From the NCBI RefSeq assembly GCF_020215705.1, contig NZ_JAIWNB010000008.1, forward strand, positions 248,001-312,000: a stretch of DNA of 64,000 bases, in the 5' to 3' direction. Below are positions 32,648 to 41,059 of the stretch, in pieces. A model generated the notes under the pieces. The model was not told where the DNA came from, ran no database searches, and saw only the letters and a list, made by a program, of their open reading frames with translations. Each line of letters begins with the position of its first letter. Position 1 is the stretch's first letter. The position numbers were made by a program, and so were the translations under genes. The stretch is from Nonomuraea aurantiaca. Lineage in GTDB: Bacteria; Actinomycetota; Actinomycetes; Streptosporangiales; Streptosporangiaceae.

Positions 32648-33463
32648 ATGAGTGACCGGCTGGACGATCTCGAGAGGCGGATCGACGAGCTCCGAGCCGG
32701 TGTGCGCAGGGCCATGCGGGTCAAGGACACGGCCACGGCCAGGACCCTCCGCGCCGAGCTGCGCGGCGCCGAGCGCACGTGGGACGCCCTGGTGAGCACG
32801 GCCCCGGCGGGCGATCCGAAAGACAGCGATCCGAAGGACAGCGAACCCCTGCCCCCGGCGAAGCGGCTGGTGACCGTGCGCGAGCAGGTGCATCAGGGTC
32901 TCCTCCTGCTGGGCGCCTGTGCCCAGCCCAGGCTGATCGTCGCCGTGGGCGCGGCGTTCTGCGGCGGCACGCTGCGCAGCAATCAGCTCACCAGCCTGCG
33001 ACGGGACGAGGAACGCTCGTTCAAGTCCTCCCCGTACGGCCGCCCGTACTACCTGTGCGCGGCGCTGACGGACCGCCTCTCCCCCGCCCGCGGCCTGCTG
33101 GCGGCCAGTACGTGGCCGCAGGCGCGCCGGATGGTGGGCCCCCTCAGCCCCCGCGTCGACTTCCTGACCTGCGCCATAGCGGTGGCCGAGCAGGTGGGCG
33201 ACGCCCTCATCGAACCCGGAGGGGCGCGGCTGCTGGCCAGGATGGCGCGTAACATCCCCGGCGCCATCGACGGCGATCTGGGGCCGCCCGACCCCGCCCG
33301 GGTGATCGAGGCGGCGCGGGCGGAGCTCGCGGTGCACGTCGAGCGCGACACGCAGGACCGCGCTGAGCTGGCCGAACGCGCGACGACGCAGCTCGGTGAC
33401 ACGGCGCGGCTGTTCGGCGCCGCTACGCTGAGCACTGTCGCGAAGAAAAGGATCACTGGGTGA
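32648..33463 (+). CDS. Coiled-coil / winged-helix-like protein, first gene of the split-Dna2 operon
   Basis: Product of 271 residues. Residues 1-50 form a charged coiled coil (LDDLERRIDELRAGVRRAM, LRAELRGAERTWDALV). A 15-residue Asp/Lys/Pro linker with a repeated DPKDS follows. The centre (about 75-180) resembles a winged-helix pattern: LVTVREQVHQGLLLLGACA, LRSNQLTSLRRDEERSF, GRPYYLCAALT and LAASTWPQARRMVGPLSPR. No catalytic motif is seen. It is translated from a leaderless start and its stop overlaps the next small ORF (GTGA). I infer a DNA-binding or assembly subunit; the family name is unknown to me. Confidence 0.7.
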   Translation: MSDRLDDLERRIDELRAGVRRAMRVKDTATARTLRAELRGAERTWDALVSTAPAGDPKDSDPKDSEPLPPAKRLVTVREQVHQGLLLLGACAQPRLIVAVGAAFCGGTLRSNQLTSLRRDEERSFKSSPYGRPYYLCAALTDRLSPARGLLAASTWPQARRMVGPLSPRVDFLTCAIAVAEQVGDALIEPGGARLLARMARNIPGAIDGDLGPPDPARVIEAARAELAVHVERDTQDRAELAERATTQLGDTARLFGAATLSTVAKKRITG

Positions 33464-33573
33464 GAGCGATGGGGCACCAGGCCTGCACCGGCCTCACGCG
33501 CAACAGCGAGCGCGTCGTCGGCGAGCACACCGGCAACGGCGAGCGCAACAGCGAGACGAAAGGCGGCCGATGA
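33460..33573 (+). CDS. 37-codon ORF linking two genes by 4-nt overlaps
   Basis: GTG at 33460 overlaps the stop of the upstream gene (GTGA) and the TGA at 33571 overlaps the ATG of the nuclease gene (ATGA). The peptide, VRAMGHQACTGLTRNSERV followed by VGEHTGNGERNSETKGGR, is polar with one Cys and no family resemblance. Exact 4-nt overlap at both ends, in a 106-bp space that would otherwise be non-coding, suggests it is translated and serves coupling of translation. Whether the peptide itself acts is open. Confidence 0.55.
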   Translation: MRAMGHQACTGLTRNSERVVGEHTGNGERNSETKGGR

Positions 33574-34670
33574 ACCGGCTTGACGCGCTGCGAGGCACGA
33601 CGCCACCGAAGCCGCACGACGCCCGCGCCATCGCCGCGCTCGCGGCGAACCCCGGCTGCTCGCGCCGGGCGCTCATGGACGGCGCCGGGATCGACAAGGA
33701 CGCCGCCGCCCGGCATCTGGGCTTCCCCGCGCCGTTCGGCCAGTCGCCGTTCGCGATCACCCGCGGGAACGTGTTCGAGGCGCTGGTGAAGGCCGACGGC
33801 TGCGCCGAACTACTGCGCATGCTCCGGGAGCAGCTCGGCCTGCCGATCGCCGAGGTGGCCTATCACGACGTGGAGAACGTCGGCGCGCACCTGCGCCACG
33901 CCCACACCCGGGCGCTGTTCGACCGGGCGGTGGCCGAAGGGCACGACGCGGGCACGGTCTACGACCATCCGCTGCTCGCCCTGGAGATCGCCGGGCACGC
34001 CGCCTACCTGGAGCCGGACGTGGTGGCCTTCCAGCTCGGCGGGCGCTTCCACATCGTGGAGATCAAGTCGTTCGCGGTGATCGACGGGCAGGCGGACCCG
34101 GCCGCGGTGGCCGCGGCGGCCCGGCAGGCGGCGGTGTACGTGCTGGCGCTGCGCAGGCTGCTCGGCGAGCTGGGACACGACCCGCTGCGGGTCTCGCACG
34201 AGGTCGTGCTGGTCTGCCCGGAGAACTTCGCCAACCGGCCCGTCGCGACGCTCGTGGACGTGCGCAAGCAGCTTGCCGTGCTGGAACGCCAGCTCGACCG
34301 GATGACGGGGCTCGACCGGCTGCTCGACGTCCTGCCCGACGAGGTCACGTTCGACCTGCTGCCCGGCGAGGACGGGCTGCCGACCCGCTCCGCCGCCGAG
34401 CTGGCCGACGCGCTGCGTCGGGCCGATGCCCGCTACGCGCCCGACTGCCTGTCGACCTGCGACCTGTGCTTCTTCTGCCGTGACGAGGCCCGGCAGGAGG
34501 GCGCCTCCGACCTGCTCGGCCGTAACGTACGCGACGAGCTGGGCGGCGTGGCCTCCGTCGGCGAGGCGCTCGGGCTGGCCGACGGCACCCGCGACCCGGC
34601 GCCGGGCCAGGAGGAGATCGCCCGGCTCCTGCGCAACGCCGAACGCCTGCGCAGAGAGTGCCTGACGTGA
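33570..34670 (+). CDS. RecB/Cas4-like PD-(D/E)XK nuclease with Cys cluster
   Basis: Nuclease subunit of 366 residues. The PD-(D/E)XK core is visible: GNVFEALV with E70, LEPDVVAF with D150, HIVEIKSF with E164 and K166, and the RecB-family QxxxY (Q186, Y190 in AARQAAVYVL). A Cys cluster follows, C293, C297, C300 and C303 (CLSTCDLCFFC), with a further Cys at 30. Cas4, AddB and Dna2 nucleases hold a 4Fe-4S cluster with one N-terminal and three C-terminal Cys around this same core, so a cluster is likely. No cas gene is nearby. It is coupled by 4-nt overlaps to both neighbours. I infer cleavage of single-strand or flapped DNA together with the downstream helicase. Confidence 0.8.
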   Translation: MNRLDALRGTTPPKPHDARAIAALAANPGCSRRALMDGAGIDKDAAARHLGFPAPFGQSPFAITRGNVFEALVKADGCAELLRMLREQLGLPIAEVAYHDVENVGAHLRHAHTRALFDRAVAEGHDAGTVYDHPLLALEIAGHAAYLEPDVVAFQLGGRFHIVEIKSFAVIDGQADPAAVAAAARQAAVYVLALRRLLGELGHDPLRVSHEVVLVCPENFANRPVATLVDVRKQLAVLERQLDRMTGLDRLLDVLPDEVTFDLLPGEDGLPTRSAAELADALRRADARYAPDCLSTCDLCFFCRDEARQEGASDLLGRNVRDELGGVASVGEALGLADGTRDPAPGQEEIARLLRNAERLRRECLT

Positions 34671-36094
34671 GCCTGCTCACCTCGCTCGCCCGGCTGCGGG
34701 CCCTCGACGAGGGCATCGCGCAGCCCATCGCGACCGTCCGGCACTGTCATCTGTCGGCGCGGCCGATGGTGTTCATCCCGCTCAAGCTCTCCGGCGAGGC
34801 CGCCGCGCCGCTGGCCGCCATGCTCGGCACCGACCGGGCCGAGCCCCGCCTGCTGGTGGTCACCCAGCCGCGTAACCGTGATCTGCGCTTCGCCTGGGCC
34901 GCCGAGCTGGCCGGGCTGCTCCTGCCGTACATCCAGGGCTTCCTGCGCGAGACGGAGACGGTGGAGCGCAAGAACGCCGACCCCTACGAGCGGGCGCTCG
35001 ACGCGCCGCAGCTGATCGTGCCGAACCCGGCGGGGGTGGCGTTCACCCGGCTGCTCGGCCGGTCCACCCGGTTCCGCCGGGCCGACGGGCCCTATCCGGT
35101 GCCGACGGGGGTGCCGCTGCTCGGCAGGTGGCTGACCTGGTTCGCCGAGCGGGCCGGATATCCTGGGTCGTCGCTGACGATCGCCGCCACCGACGAGCTG
35201 GGCAGGCACTGGGCGAGCGGGCAGAGCGGCCTGGAGGACGCGAACCTGGCGGCGCTGCTCGCCTGGATCACCGACGGGCCGAGCGACGACGCGGAGGACC
35301 CGCTGATCTGGCCGCCCGCGGGACCGGTCACCGATCCGGGGTTCGACGCCGAGGTGCTGGCACCGGCGATCGAGAAGGGCTCGGCCGAACGCGTCACCGA
35401 AGCCCTCCGTACCCAGCTCGAACCCACCTGGCGGCTCATGTGGCAGGCGATCGACCTGCTCGGCGGCCTGCCCGAGGGGGCAAGCGTGGCGCAGCGGTGG
35501 GAGCAGGACCGCGCCTCCTTCAGCGGCCTGGCCGCGCAGATCGAGGACGGCGCGCCGCCGCAGGCCAGGCATGACGGCGCGATCGCCGCCGCCGCGCGGC
35601 TGGCGCGCATGGAGCGCGCCCAGGCCGCCTACGAGGTGCAGCGCGCCTACGACGACCCGCTCGTCATGGCCGAATACCGGCTGACCGGCGAGGCGTTCGC
35701 GGGCGAGGTCGTGGAGACCGAGCCGGAGAACTTCGAGGGCGAGGGCCGCTCGCGCAAGCTGCGCCCGCTCGTGGTGGTCAAGACCGACGATCCCGTACGG
35801 CTGGCACCCGGCACCACGCTCGGCACCCCGCAGCGGCGCGGCCAGGGCGCCCAGCTGGTGTCGGCGAGCGACGGCCTGGTCACCCTGAAGATCACCAAGG
35901 GCATGGGCCGGGGCAAGACGCCCACTCCCGGCGCGGTGCCCGAGGTGGGCGAGCGGGTCTGCTACACCTCCCTCACCGACGACTTCCAGGGCGCGCCGAG
36001 CCTGCCCGACGCGGAGGCGACGCCGTGGACGCACGGCGGCCCGCCGCGGGAATACCGCCCCACCGACGAGGACGCCCGCGAGGAGTGGTCGTGA
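34667..36094 (+). CDS. Unknown 475-residue subunit with C-terminal beta-barrel, between nuclease and helicase
   Basis: The first 330 residues are mainly helical and not recognised (LLVVTQPRNRDLRFAWAAEL, PLLGRWLTWFAERAGYP, RLMWQAIDLLGGLPEG). Residues about 343-436 are beta-rich: AFAGEVVETEPENF, RPLVVVKTDDPVRLAPGTTL, GAQLVSASDGLVTLKITKG and VGERVCYTSL. This resembles the small beta-barrel (domain 1B) that precedes the motor in Upf1, IGHMBP2 and Dna2 helicases. The adjacent helicase gene lacks such a domain, so this protein may supply it in trans. GTG 34667 overlaps the nuclease stop (GTGA), and its own stop overlaps the helicase start (GTGA). Confidence 0.65.
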   Translation: MSLLTSLARLRALDEGIAQPIATVRHCHLSARPMVFIPLKLSGEAAAPLAAMLGTDRAEPRLLVVTQPRNRDLRFAWAAELAGLLLPYIQGFLRETETVERKNADPYERALDAPQLIVPNPAGVAFTRLLGRSTRFRRADGPYPVPTGVPLLGRWLTWFAERAGYPGSSLTIAATDELGRHWASGQSGLEDANLAALLAWITDGPSDDAEDPLIWPPAGPVTDPGFDAEVLAPAIEKGSAERVTEALRTQLEPTWRLMWQAIDLLGGLPEGASVAQRWEQDRASFSGLAAQIEDGAPPQARHDGAIAAAARLARMERAQAAYEVQRAYDDPLVMAEYRLTGEAFAGEVVETEPENFEGEGRSRKLRPLVVVKTDDPVRLAPGTTLGTPQRRGQGAQLVSASDGLVTLKITKGMGRGKTPTPGAVPEVGERVCYTSLTDDFQGAPSLPDAEATPWTHGGPPREYRPTDEDAREEWS

Positions 36095-37395
36095 CCGGCG
36101 AGGACGCCAGCCCGGAGCAGGCCATCAGTCCGGAGCAGGTCATCAGGAACGTGCTCGCCGACCTGCCCAGGAATCGCGGCGTGGTGGTCGACTCACCGCC
36201 GGGGGCGGGCAAGTCCACCCTCGTCGTCCGGGCCGCCGCGCACCTCGCCGAGACCGGCGAGCCACTGATGATCGTCGCCCAGACCAACGAGCAGGTCGAC
36301 GACCTGGTGACGCGGATCTCCGAGCGGCATCCGCGGCTGACGGTCGGGCGGCTGTCGGCGAGCGGCTACGTGCCGCCGCTGCGGCTGCTGGAGCTGACCG
36401 GGGTCACGGTCGGCACGCGGATCCAGGATCTCGGCGACCCCGACATCGTGATCGCCACATCGGACAAGTGGGCGTGGATCTCCGGCCGCACCTGGCCGTG
36501 GGCGATCGTGGACGAGGCGTACCAGATGCGCTCGGACAAGCTGCTGCGCATCGCCGGGCTGTTCGAGCGGGCGCTGTTCGTGGGCGATCCCGGCCAGCTC
36601 GACCCGTTCTCGATCGTGGACGGCGACCGCTGGTCCGGCCTGTCGTGGGACCCGCTGCAGAGCGCGGTCTCGGTGCTGCTGCGCCACAACCCCGACCTGC
36701 CGGTGCACCGGCTGCCGGTGTCGTGGCGGCTGCCCGCCACTGCCGCGCCGGTGGTGTCGCGGGCGTTCTACCCGTTCACCGGGTTCCGGGCGGGCACCGG
36801 GGCCGGCGAGCGGCGGCTGGAGCTGGCCACCGGCGGCATGGGCACCGTGCACGACCGGGCGCTGGAGGAGGCGGCCCGCTCCGGCTGGGCGCTGCTGGAG
36901 CTGCCCAACCGCCACACCGTGCGCACCGACGGCGAGGCCGTGCAGGCGGTGGCGCTGCTGGCGGAGCGGCTGCTGCAGCGCGGCGCGGTGGCGGGCTCCG
37001 AGCAGGGCGAACGGCCGGTGACCGCCGACCGGATCGCGGTCGGCGCGGCCCACCGCGACCAGGTGGCCGCGATCAGGGCCGCCGGGCTGCCAACGGAGAT
37101 CACGGTCGACACCGCCAACCGGCTGCAGGGCCGCGAGTACGACGTGACGATCGTGCTGCACCCCCTGTCGGGCCGCCGGGACGCCACCGCGTTCCATCTG
37201 GAGTCGGGGCGGCTGTGCGTGCTGGCCTCGCGGCACCGGCACGCGTGCGTGGTGGTGGCCAGGGCGGGCATCGCCGAGCTGCTCGACGCCCATCCGTCGG
37301 CGGAGCCGGTACGGCTGGGCGTGCCGGTGAAGTTCCCCGACGGCTGGGAGGCCAACCAGTCGGTCCTGGAGCACCTGGCCCGCCACCGGGTGTAG
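36091..37395 (+). CDS. Minimal Upf1/Dna2-type SF1 helicase
   Basis: ATP-driven DNA or RNA translocase of 434 residues. Motifs: Walker A VVVDSPPGAGKST (K41), Walker B WAIVDEAYQM (D141, E142), motif III FVGDPGQLDPF (166-172), motif IV VSWRLPATAAP (R213), the AHRDQVAAI element (319-327), motif V VDTANRLQGREYDVTIV (339-355) and motif VI VLASRHRHACVVV (R381). GDPxQL and the QGxExD-like motif V place it in the Upf1/Dna2 SF1B group. At 434 residues it has the two RecA domains but little room for the 1B barrel or other inserts of larger relatives. GTG start overlaps the preceding stop. Confidence 0.85.
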   Translation: MTGEDASPEQAISPEQVIRNVLADLPRNRGVVVDSPPGAGKSTLVVRAAAHLAETGEPLMIVAQTNEQVDDLVTRISERHPRLTVGRLSASGYVPPLRLLELTGVTVGTRIQDLGDPDIVIATSDKWAWISGRTWPWAIVDEAYQMRSDKLLRIAGLFERALFVGDPGQLDPFSIVDGDRWSGLSWDPLQSAVSVLLRHNPDLPVHRLPVSWRLPATAAPVVSRAFYPFTGFRAGTGAGERRLELATGGMGTVHDRALEEAARSGWALLELPNRHTVRTDGEAVQAVALLAERLLQRGAVAGSEQGERPVTADRIAVGAAHRDQVAAIRAAGLPTEITVDTANRLQGREYDVTIVLHPLSGRRDATAFHLESGRLCVLASRHRHACVVVARAGIAELLDAHPSAEPVRLGVPVKFPDGWEANQSVLEHLARHRV

Positions 37396-37422
37396 CGGCG
37401 ACGATCACGAAGCGAGGCATGT

Positions 37423-37875
37423 GTGACATCCGTTTACGTTCTCAACGGCCCGAACCTCAACCTGCTCGGCACCCGCAAGCCGGAGGTGTACGGCACGACG
37501 ACGCTGGCCGACGTCGAGGAGATGTGCCGCGAGGAGGCCGCCGGGCTCGGCCTCGACCTCCGGTTCCGGCAGTCGAACCACGAGGGTCAGCTGATCGACT
37601 GGATCCACGAGGCCGGGGCCGAGGTCAAGGCCGGGCGGTGCGTCGGCGCGGTGTTCAATCCCGGCGCCTACACGCACACGTCGGTGGCCCTGCACGACGC
37701 CATCGAGGGCGTGGAGCTGCCGGTGGTGGAGCTGCACATCTCCAACGTGCACGCGCGCGAGCCGTTCCGGCACCACTCCTACATCTCGCCGGTCGCGCGG
37801 AGCATCGTGGTCGGGTTCGGCGTGCACGGCTATGTGCTGGCCCTGCGCGGTCTGCACCACACCGCCCGGAAGTGA
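37423..37875 (+). CDS. aroQ: Type II 3-dehydroquinate dehydratase
   Basis: Enzyme of 150 residues that interconverts 3-dehydroquinate and 3-dehydroshikimate; type II enzymes form dodecamers. The sequence contains VLNGPNLNLLGTRKPEVYG with the catalytic Tyr and lid Arg, VFNPGAYTHTSVALHDA and VVELHISNVHAREPFRHHS with the catalytic His and Asn-binding residues. It may be biosynthetic, or catabolic in quinate breakdown, since the dehydrogenase and dehydroshikimate dehydratase of that path are at 54.9-57.8 kb. It starts 27 nt after the helicase gene and could be co-transcribed with it by read-through. Confidence 0.93.
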   Translation: MTSVYVLNGPNLNLLGTRKPEVYGTTTLADVEEMCREEAAGLGLDLRFRQSNHEGQLIDWIHEAGAEVKAGRCVGAVFNPGAYTHTSVALHDAIEGVELPVVELHISNVHAREPFRHHSYISPVARSIVVGFGVHGYVLALRGLHHTARK

Positions 37876-38772
37876 TCAGCGGCAGAAGGGCGTCATGCCC
37901 ATAGCCGACCGCAGGCCCCCGGTCAGGTGGCCGAGGAAGCGCTGGTCGCCGGTCCACGCCTGTACCTCGTGGCCGAGCGTGGTGACCCACGACCTGCCGC
38001 CGTCGTAGTACTGGCACCAGGAGACCGGGTGGTCCCTGCCGTGCCCGGGGTGGCCGAGGTTGCCGCGGGTGCCCTTCAGCATGGTGCTCTCGTCGACCTG
38101 GGCCAGGACGCGGACGCGGGTGGGGGCCGGGACCAGATTGTACCACTCGTCGCTGAACGTCCAGGCCGGCGGCAGTCCCGCGGTGGAGGCGTCGCGCCGA
38201 TCGGGCGTGCGCACGGTGGCGGGCTGGACGGGCCCGTGGTCGTAGAAGTTGGCCTCGCCGAGCAGCCCTTCGTACCAGGGCCAGTTGTACTCGGTGCCGA
38301 AGGCGTTGTGCACGCCGACGAAGCCGCCGCCCGCCCTGACGTACTGGCGCAGCGCGGTCTGCGCCGCGTCGTCGAGCGCGTCCCTGGTCGTGCTCAGGAA
38401 CATCACCGCGTTGTACTTCAGCAGGCTCTGCGCCGAGGCGAGCTGGGTGACGTCCTCGGTGTAGTCGACGGCGAAGCCGTTGTCCTGACCCAGCTTGAGC
38501 ACGGCCTTCACGGCCACGTTGTCGTCGTTGAGCGGCGGGTTGAGCCCCGGCCCGAGCACGGTGCCCAGGTGGGCGTGGCGAGGCCCGGCCGTGCGCGTGT
38601 AGACCAGCAGGCGGTAGCCCTTGGCCGGGTCGAAGTTGCCCCAGTCGTGGTAGCAGCGGGCGTCGGTCCCCCGGCACACGCCGCCGGCGGGAGCGGGATC
38701 GTTGGAGGCGGCTGAGGCGGGCAGGGCGACCGCCAGCAGAAGGGCGGCGGTCACGAGCGTCGAGGGTCTCAC
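37876..38772 (-). CDS. Secreted ThuA-domain protein
   Basis: Exported protein of 298 residues: signal peptide VRPSTLVTAALLLAVALPASA, then a ThuA-like glutamine-amidotransferase fold (YRLLVYTRTAGPRHAHLG, YNAVMFLSTTRDALDDA, LRQYVRAGGGFVGVHNAFG, WPWYEGLLGEANF, HPVSWCQYYDGGRSWVTTLG). ThuA domains are linked to sugar metabolism in rhizobia, and secreted forms often accompany sugar or glycan oxidoreductases. GTG 38772 has GGAGG 5 nt upstream. It is divergent from the PQQ-type gene, with a 160-bp shared promoter region. Confidence 0.83.
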   Translation of the reverse strand: MRPSTLVTAALLLAVALPASAASNDPAPAGGVCRGTDARCYHDWGNFDPAKGYRLLVYTRTAGPRHAHLGTVLGPGLNPPLNDDNVAVKAVLKLGQDNGFAVDYTEDVTQLASAQSLLKYNAVMFLSTTRDALDDAAQTALRQYVRAGGGFVGVHNAFGTEYNWPWYEGLLGEANFYDHGPVQPATVRTPDRRDASTAGLPPAWTFSDEWYNLVPAPTRVRVLAQVDESTMLKGTRGNLGHPGHGRDHPVSWCQYYDGGRSWVTTLGHEVQAWTGDQRFLGHLTGGLRSAMGMTPFCR

Positions 38773-38932
38773 GGGCACCTCCGGAGTCCACCAGGTGGAT
38801 CGATCGTTCCACAGCGTAGCCAGCGGGCCGGAGCCCGGCAAGGTCTTGTCTTCACCGCGGCACCGGCTTATTGTGCGTCCGTTAAGCGGATCTATAGGTC
38901 CATCTAGTGGACCACAAGAAGGCGTGGTGCCA

Positions 38933-41059
38933 GTGGAACGACGCAACTTCCTCCTCGGCGCGGCCGCGACACTGGCCGCCGTACCCGCCCGTCCGGACGC
39001 CCCCGTTCCCGAGCAGGACGTCCCGGAACAGTCCGCCGCCTTGGGCGCGGCCGGCAAGGACTTCCCCAAGGTCTGCGGCAACCTCGGCAACCACAATCAC
39101 TCGCCGCTCAAGAAGATCACCGCGCGCAACCTGGACCGCCTCGGCGGCGCCTGGCACCTGAACCTGGAAGGCGGCAGCACCGCCGCGCCCCAGCAGAGCA
39201 CCTGCGTCGCGGAGAACGGCATCCTGTACGTCCAGACGACCCAGCAGAACGTCTTCGCCGTGGACGGCAGGACCGGGGCGCTGAAGTGGAAGACGAACCT
39301 CGGCACCAAGCAGACGAACATGCGGGGAGTCGCGCTCGGCGAGGGCCTGGTCTTCTCCACCTCCGGCGCCAACATCGTGTACGCCCTGGCCAAGGAGACC
39401 GGCCAGGTGGTGTGGCAGCGGCAGCTCATCACCGAGGACGAGGGCGGCGGCGACACCGGCGGCTGCGATCCCCAGAACGGACAGTGCGGCGGCCTGACCG
39501 GCACCCTGGCCGGCGCGGTCGTCTACTGGGACGGCCTGATCTACGTCGGCATGCAGGGCAGCACCGGCGGCGCCCGGGGCCGCGCCTACGCCCTGAAGGC
39601 GGCCACCGGCGAGGTGGCGTGGACGTTCTGGGCGTGCCCCGGCGAGGGCCAGTTCGGCAACGACACCTGGGAGGGCGAGTCCTGGAAGACCGGCGGCGCG
39701 GTGCCGTGGATCCACCCCGCCATCGACCCGGACCTGGGGCTGGTCTACTGGACGTTCGGCGGCTCCTACCCCCGGCTGGACGGTTCGGGCAGGGGTGGCG
39801 ACAATCTGTTCGCCAACTCGATCGTGGCCATCGACGCCAAGACCGGCAAGCGGAAGTGGCACTTTCAGTCGGTGCACCACGACATCTGGGACCTGGACAA
39901 CGTCATGGCGCCGGTGCTGGTGGACGTACGGATCGGCCGCGGCGTGCGCAAGGTCGTCGTCTATGGCAGCAAGGCCGGCATGTTCTACTTCCTCGACCGG
40001 GCCACCGGTGAGCCGGTCCATGGAGTCACGGAGCGGCCCGTGCCCCAGGACTTACGCCAGAAGACCGCGGCGACGCAGCCGTTCCCCGGCGGCGCGCCGT
40101 TCATCACCCAGGCGCCGGAGTTCGGCAAGGCGACCAGGCCGGTGCCGTTCTACGCCTGGGGCGGCCTCTACACGCCGCACTGGGACCGGGCGACCATCAT
40201 CTTCCCCGGCGCGGGCGGCGGAGCCGACTGGGCGCACCTGTCGTTCAACCCCCACACGGGCTGGATCTACGTCGGCTACGGGCTGATCAACTCCGGCTTC
40301 TCCAACAGCCGGGACGGCCGGGTCAACACCTCGCGCCCGCTGGGCGAGTACTTCGCCGGGGGCATCGCGGCCGTCGATCCCCGTACCAACAAACCGGTGT
40401 GGACGCTCGACAGGGAGTGGTCGCTGGCGCACGGCAACGGCATCCTCACCACGGCGGGGCGGGTCATGTTCCAGGGCGGCCCCGACGGGGTGCTGCACGC
40501 GATGGACGACACCGACGGGAAGATCCTGTGGAGCTTCCAGTGCGGCGCCGGGGTGCACACCAGCCCGATCAGCTACGAGATCGCCGGCGAGCAGTACATC
40601 GCGGTCCTGGCGGGCGGGAACGGGCTGCCGTATCCGGACATCCCGCGTGGTGACCACCTGTGGGCGTTCAAACTCGGCGGCAAGGTGGCGCCCGCGGCGG
40701 CCCCGGTCCCGCCCAAGAAGCGCAACGACATCAGGACCGCCGCCGTCGCCGGCACGACGGTCACGCTGGGCCGCGTCTGGGACGCGGCGAACCAGCGTCC
40801 GGGCCCGGCCGAGAACACCGTCGCCCAGAACGCCATGTCGCCGCAGCACCTGCGGGTGCCCAAGGGGACGACCGTCACGTTCGTCAATCCGGCGGACAAC
40901 GCCTTCGCGCACGCCGCCGTGTCATTCTTCGAGTACGAGTTCGACAGCGGCGTGCTGATGCCGGGGCAGTCGTTCACGCACACGTTCGCCACGCCCGGCG
41001 AGTACTTCTACAACGACGCGATCTTCCCGCAGAACACCGGGAAGATCGTCGTCTACTGA
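38933..41059 (+). CDS. PQQ-type quinoprotein dehydrogenase with C-terminal cupredoxin-like domain
   Basis: Exported protein of about 708 residues. A Tat-like signal (ERRNFLLGAAATLAAVPA) opens it. The propeller follows with repeated tryptophan-docking motifs: VDGRTGALKWKTNL, AKETGQVVWQRQL, KAATGEVAWTFW, IDAKTGKRKWHFQS, VDPRTNKPVWTLD and MDDTDGKILWSFQ. This is the PQQ-dependent alcohol/methanol dehydrogenase fold. The last 115 residues are cupredoxin-like (LRVPKGTTVTFVNPADNAFA, GQSFTHTFATPGEYFY, NTGKIVVY), but the usual Cys/His/Met copper loop reads NDAIFPQN, so copper binding is doubtful. GTG at 38927 is an alternative start. Confidence 0.85.
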   Translation: MERRNFLLGAAATLAAVPARPDAPVPEQDVPEQSAALGAAGKDFPKVCGNLGNHNHSPLKKITARNLDRLGGAWHLNLEGGSTAAPQQSTCVAENGILYVQTTQQNVFAVDGRTGALKWKTNLGTKQTNMRGVALGEGLVFSTSGANIVYALAKETGQVVWQRQLITEDEGGGDTGGCDPQNGQCGGLTGTLAGAVVYWDGLIYVGMQGSTGGARGRAYALKAATGEVAWTFWACPGEGQFGNDTWEGESWKTGGAVPWIHPAIDPDLGLVYWTFGGSYPRLDGSGRGGDNLFANSIVAIDAKTGKRKWHFQSVHHDIWDLDNVMAPVLVDVRIGRGVRKVVVYGSKAGMFYFLDRATGEPVHGVTERPVPQDLRQKTAATQPFPGGAPFITQAPEFGKATRPVPFYAWGGLYTPHWDRATIIFPGAGGGADWAHLSFNPHTGWIYVGYGLINSGFSNSRDGRVNTSRPLGEYFAGGIAAVDPRTNKPVWTLDREWSLAHGNGILTTAGRVMFQGGPDGVLHAMDDTDGKILWSFQCGAGVHTSPISYEIAGEQYIAVLAGGNGLPYPDIPRGDHLWAFKLGGKVAPAAAPVPPKKRNDIRTAAVAGTTVTLGRVWDAANQRPGPAENTVAQNAMSPQHLRVPKGTTVTFVNPADNAFAHAAVSFFEYEFDSGVLMPGQSFTHTFATPGEYFYNDAIFPQNTGKIVVY

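Noticed and set aside
33570..34670. Cas4-like nuclease as part of a CRISPR-Cas locus
   Set aside because: No other cas gene and no CRISPR repeat array is present in the window; the helicase partner points to a Dna2-like unit.
38702..38932. Upstream extension of the quinoprotein gene
   Set aside because: The extension overlaps the divergent ThuA promoter and start; the Tat signal begins at the later GTG.
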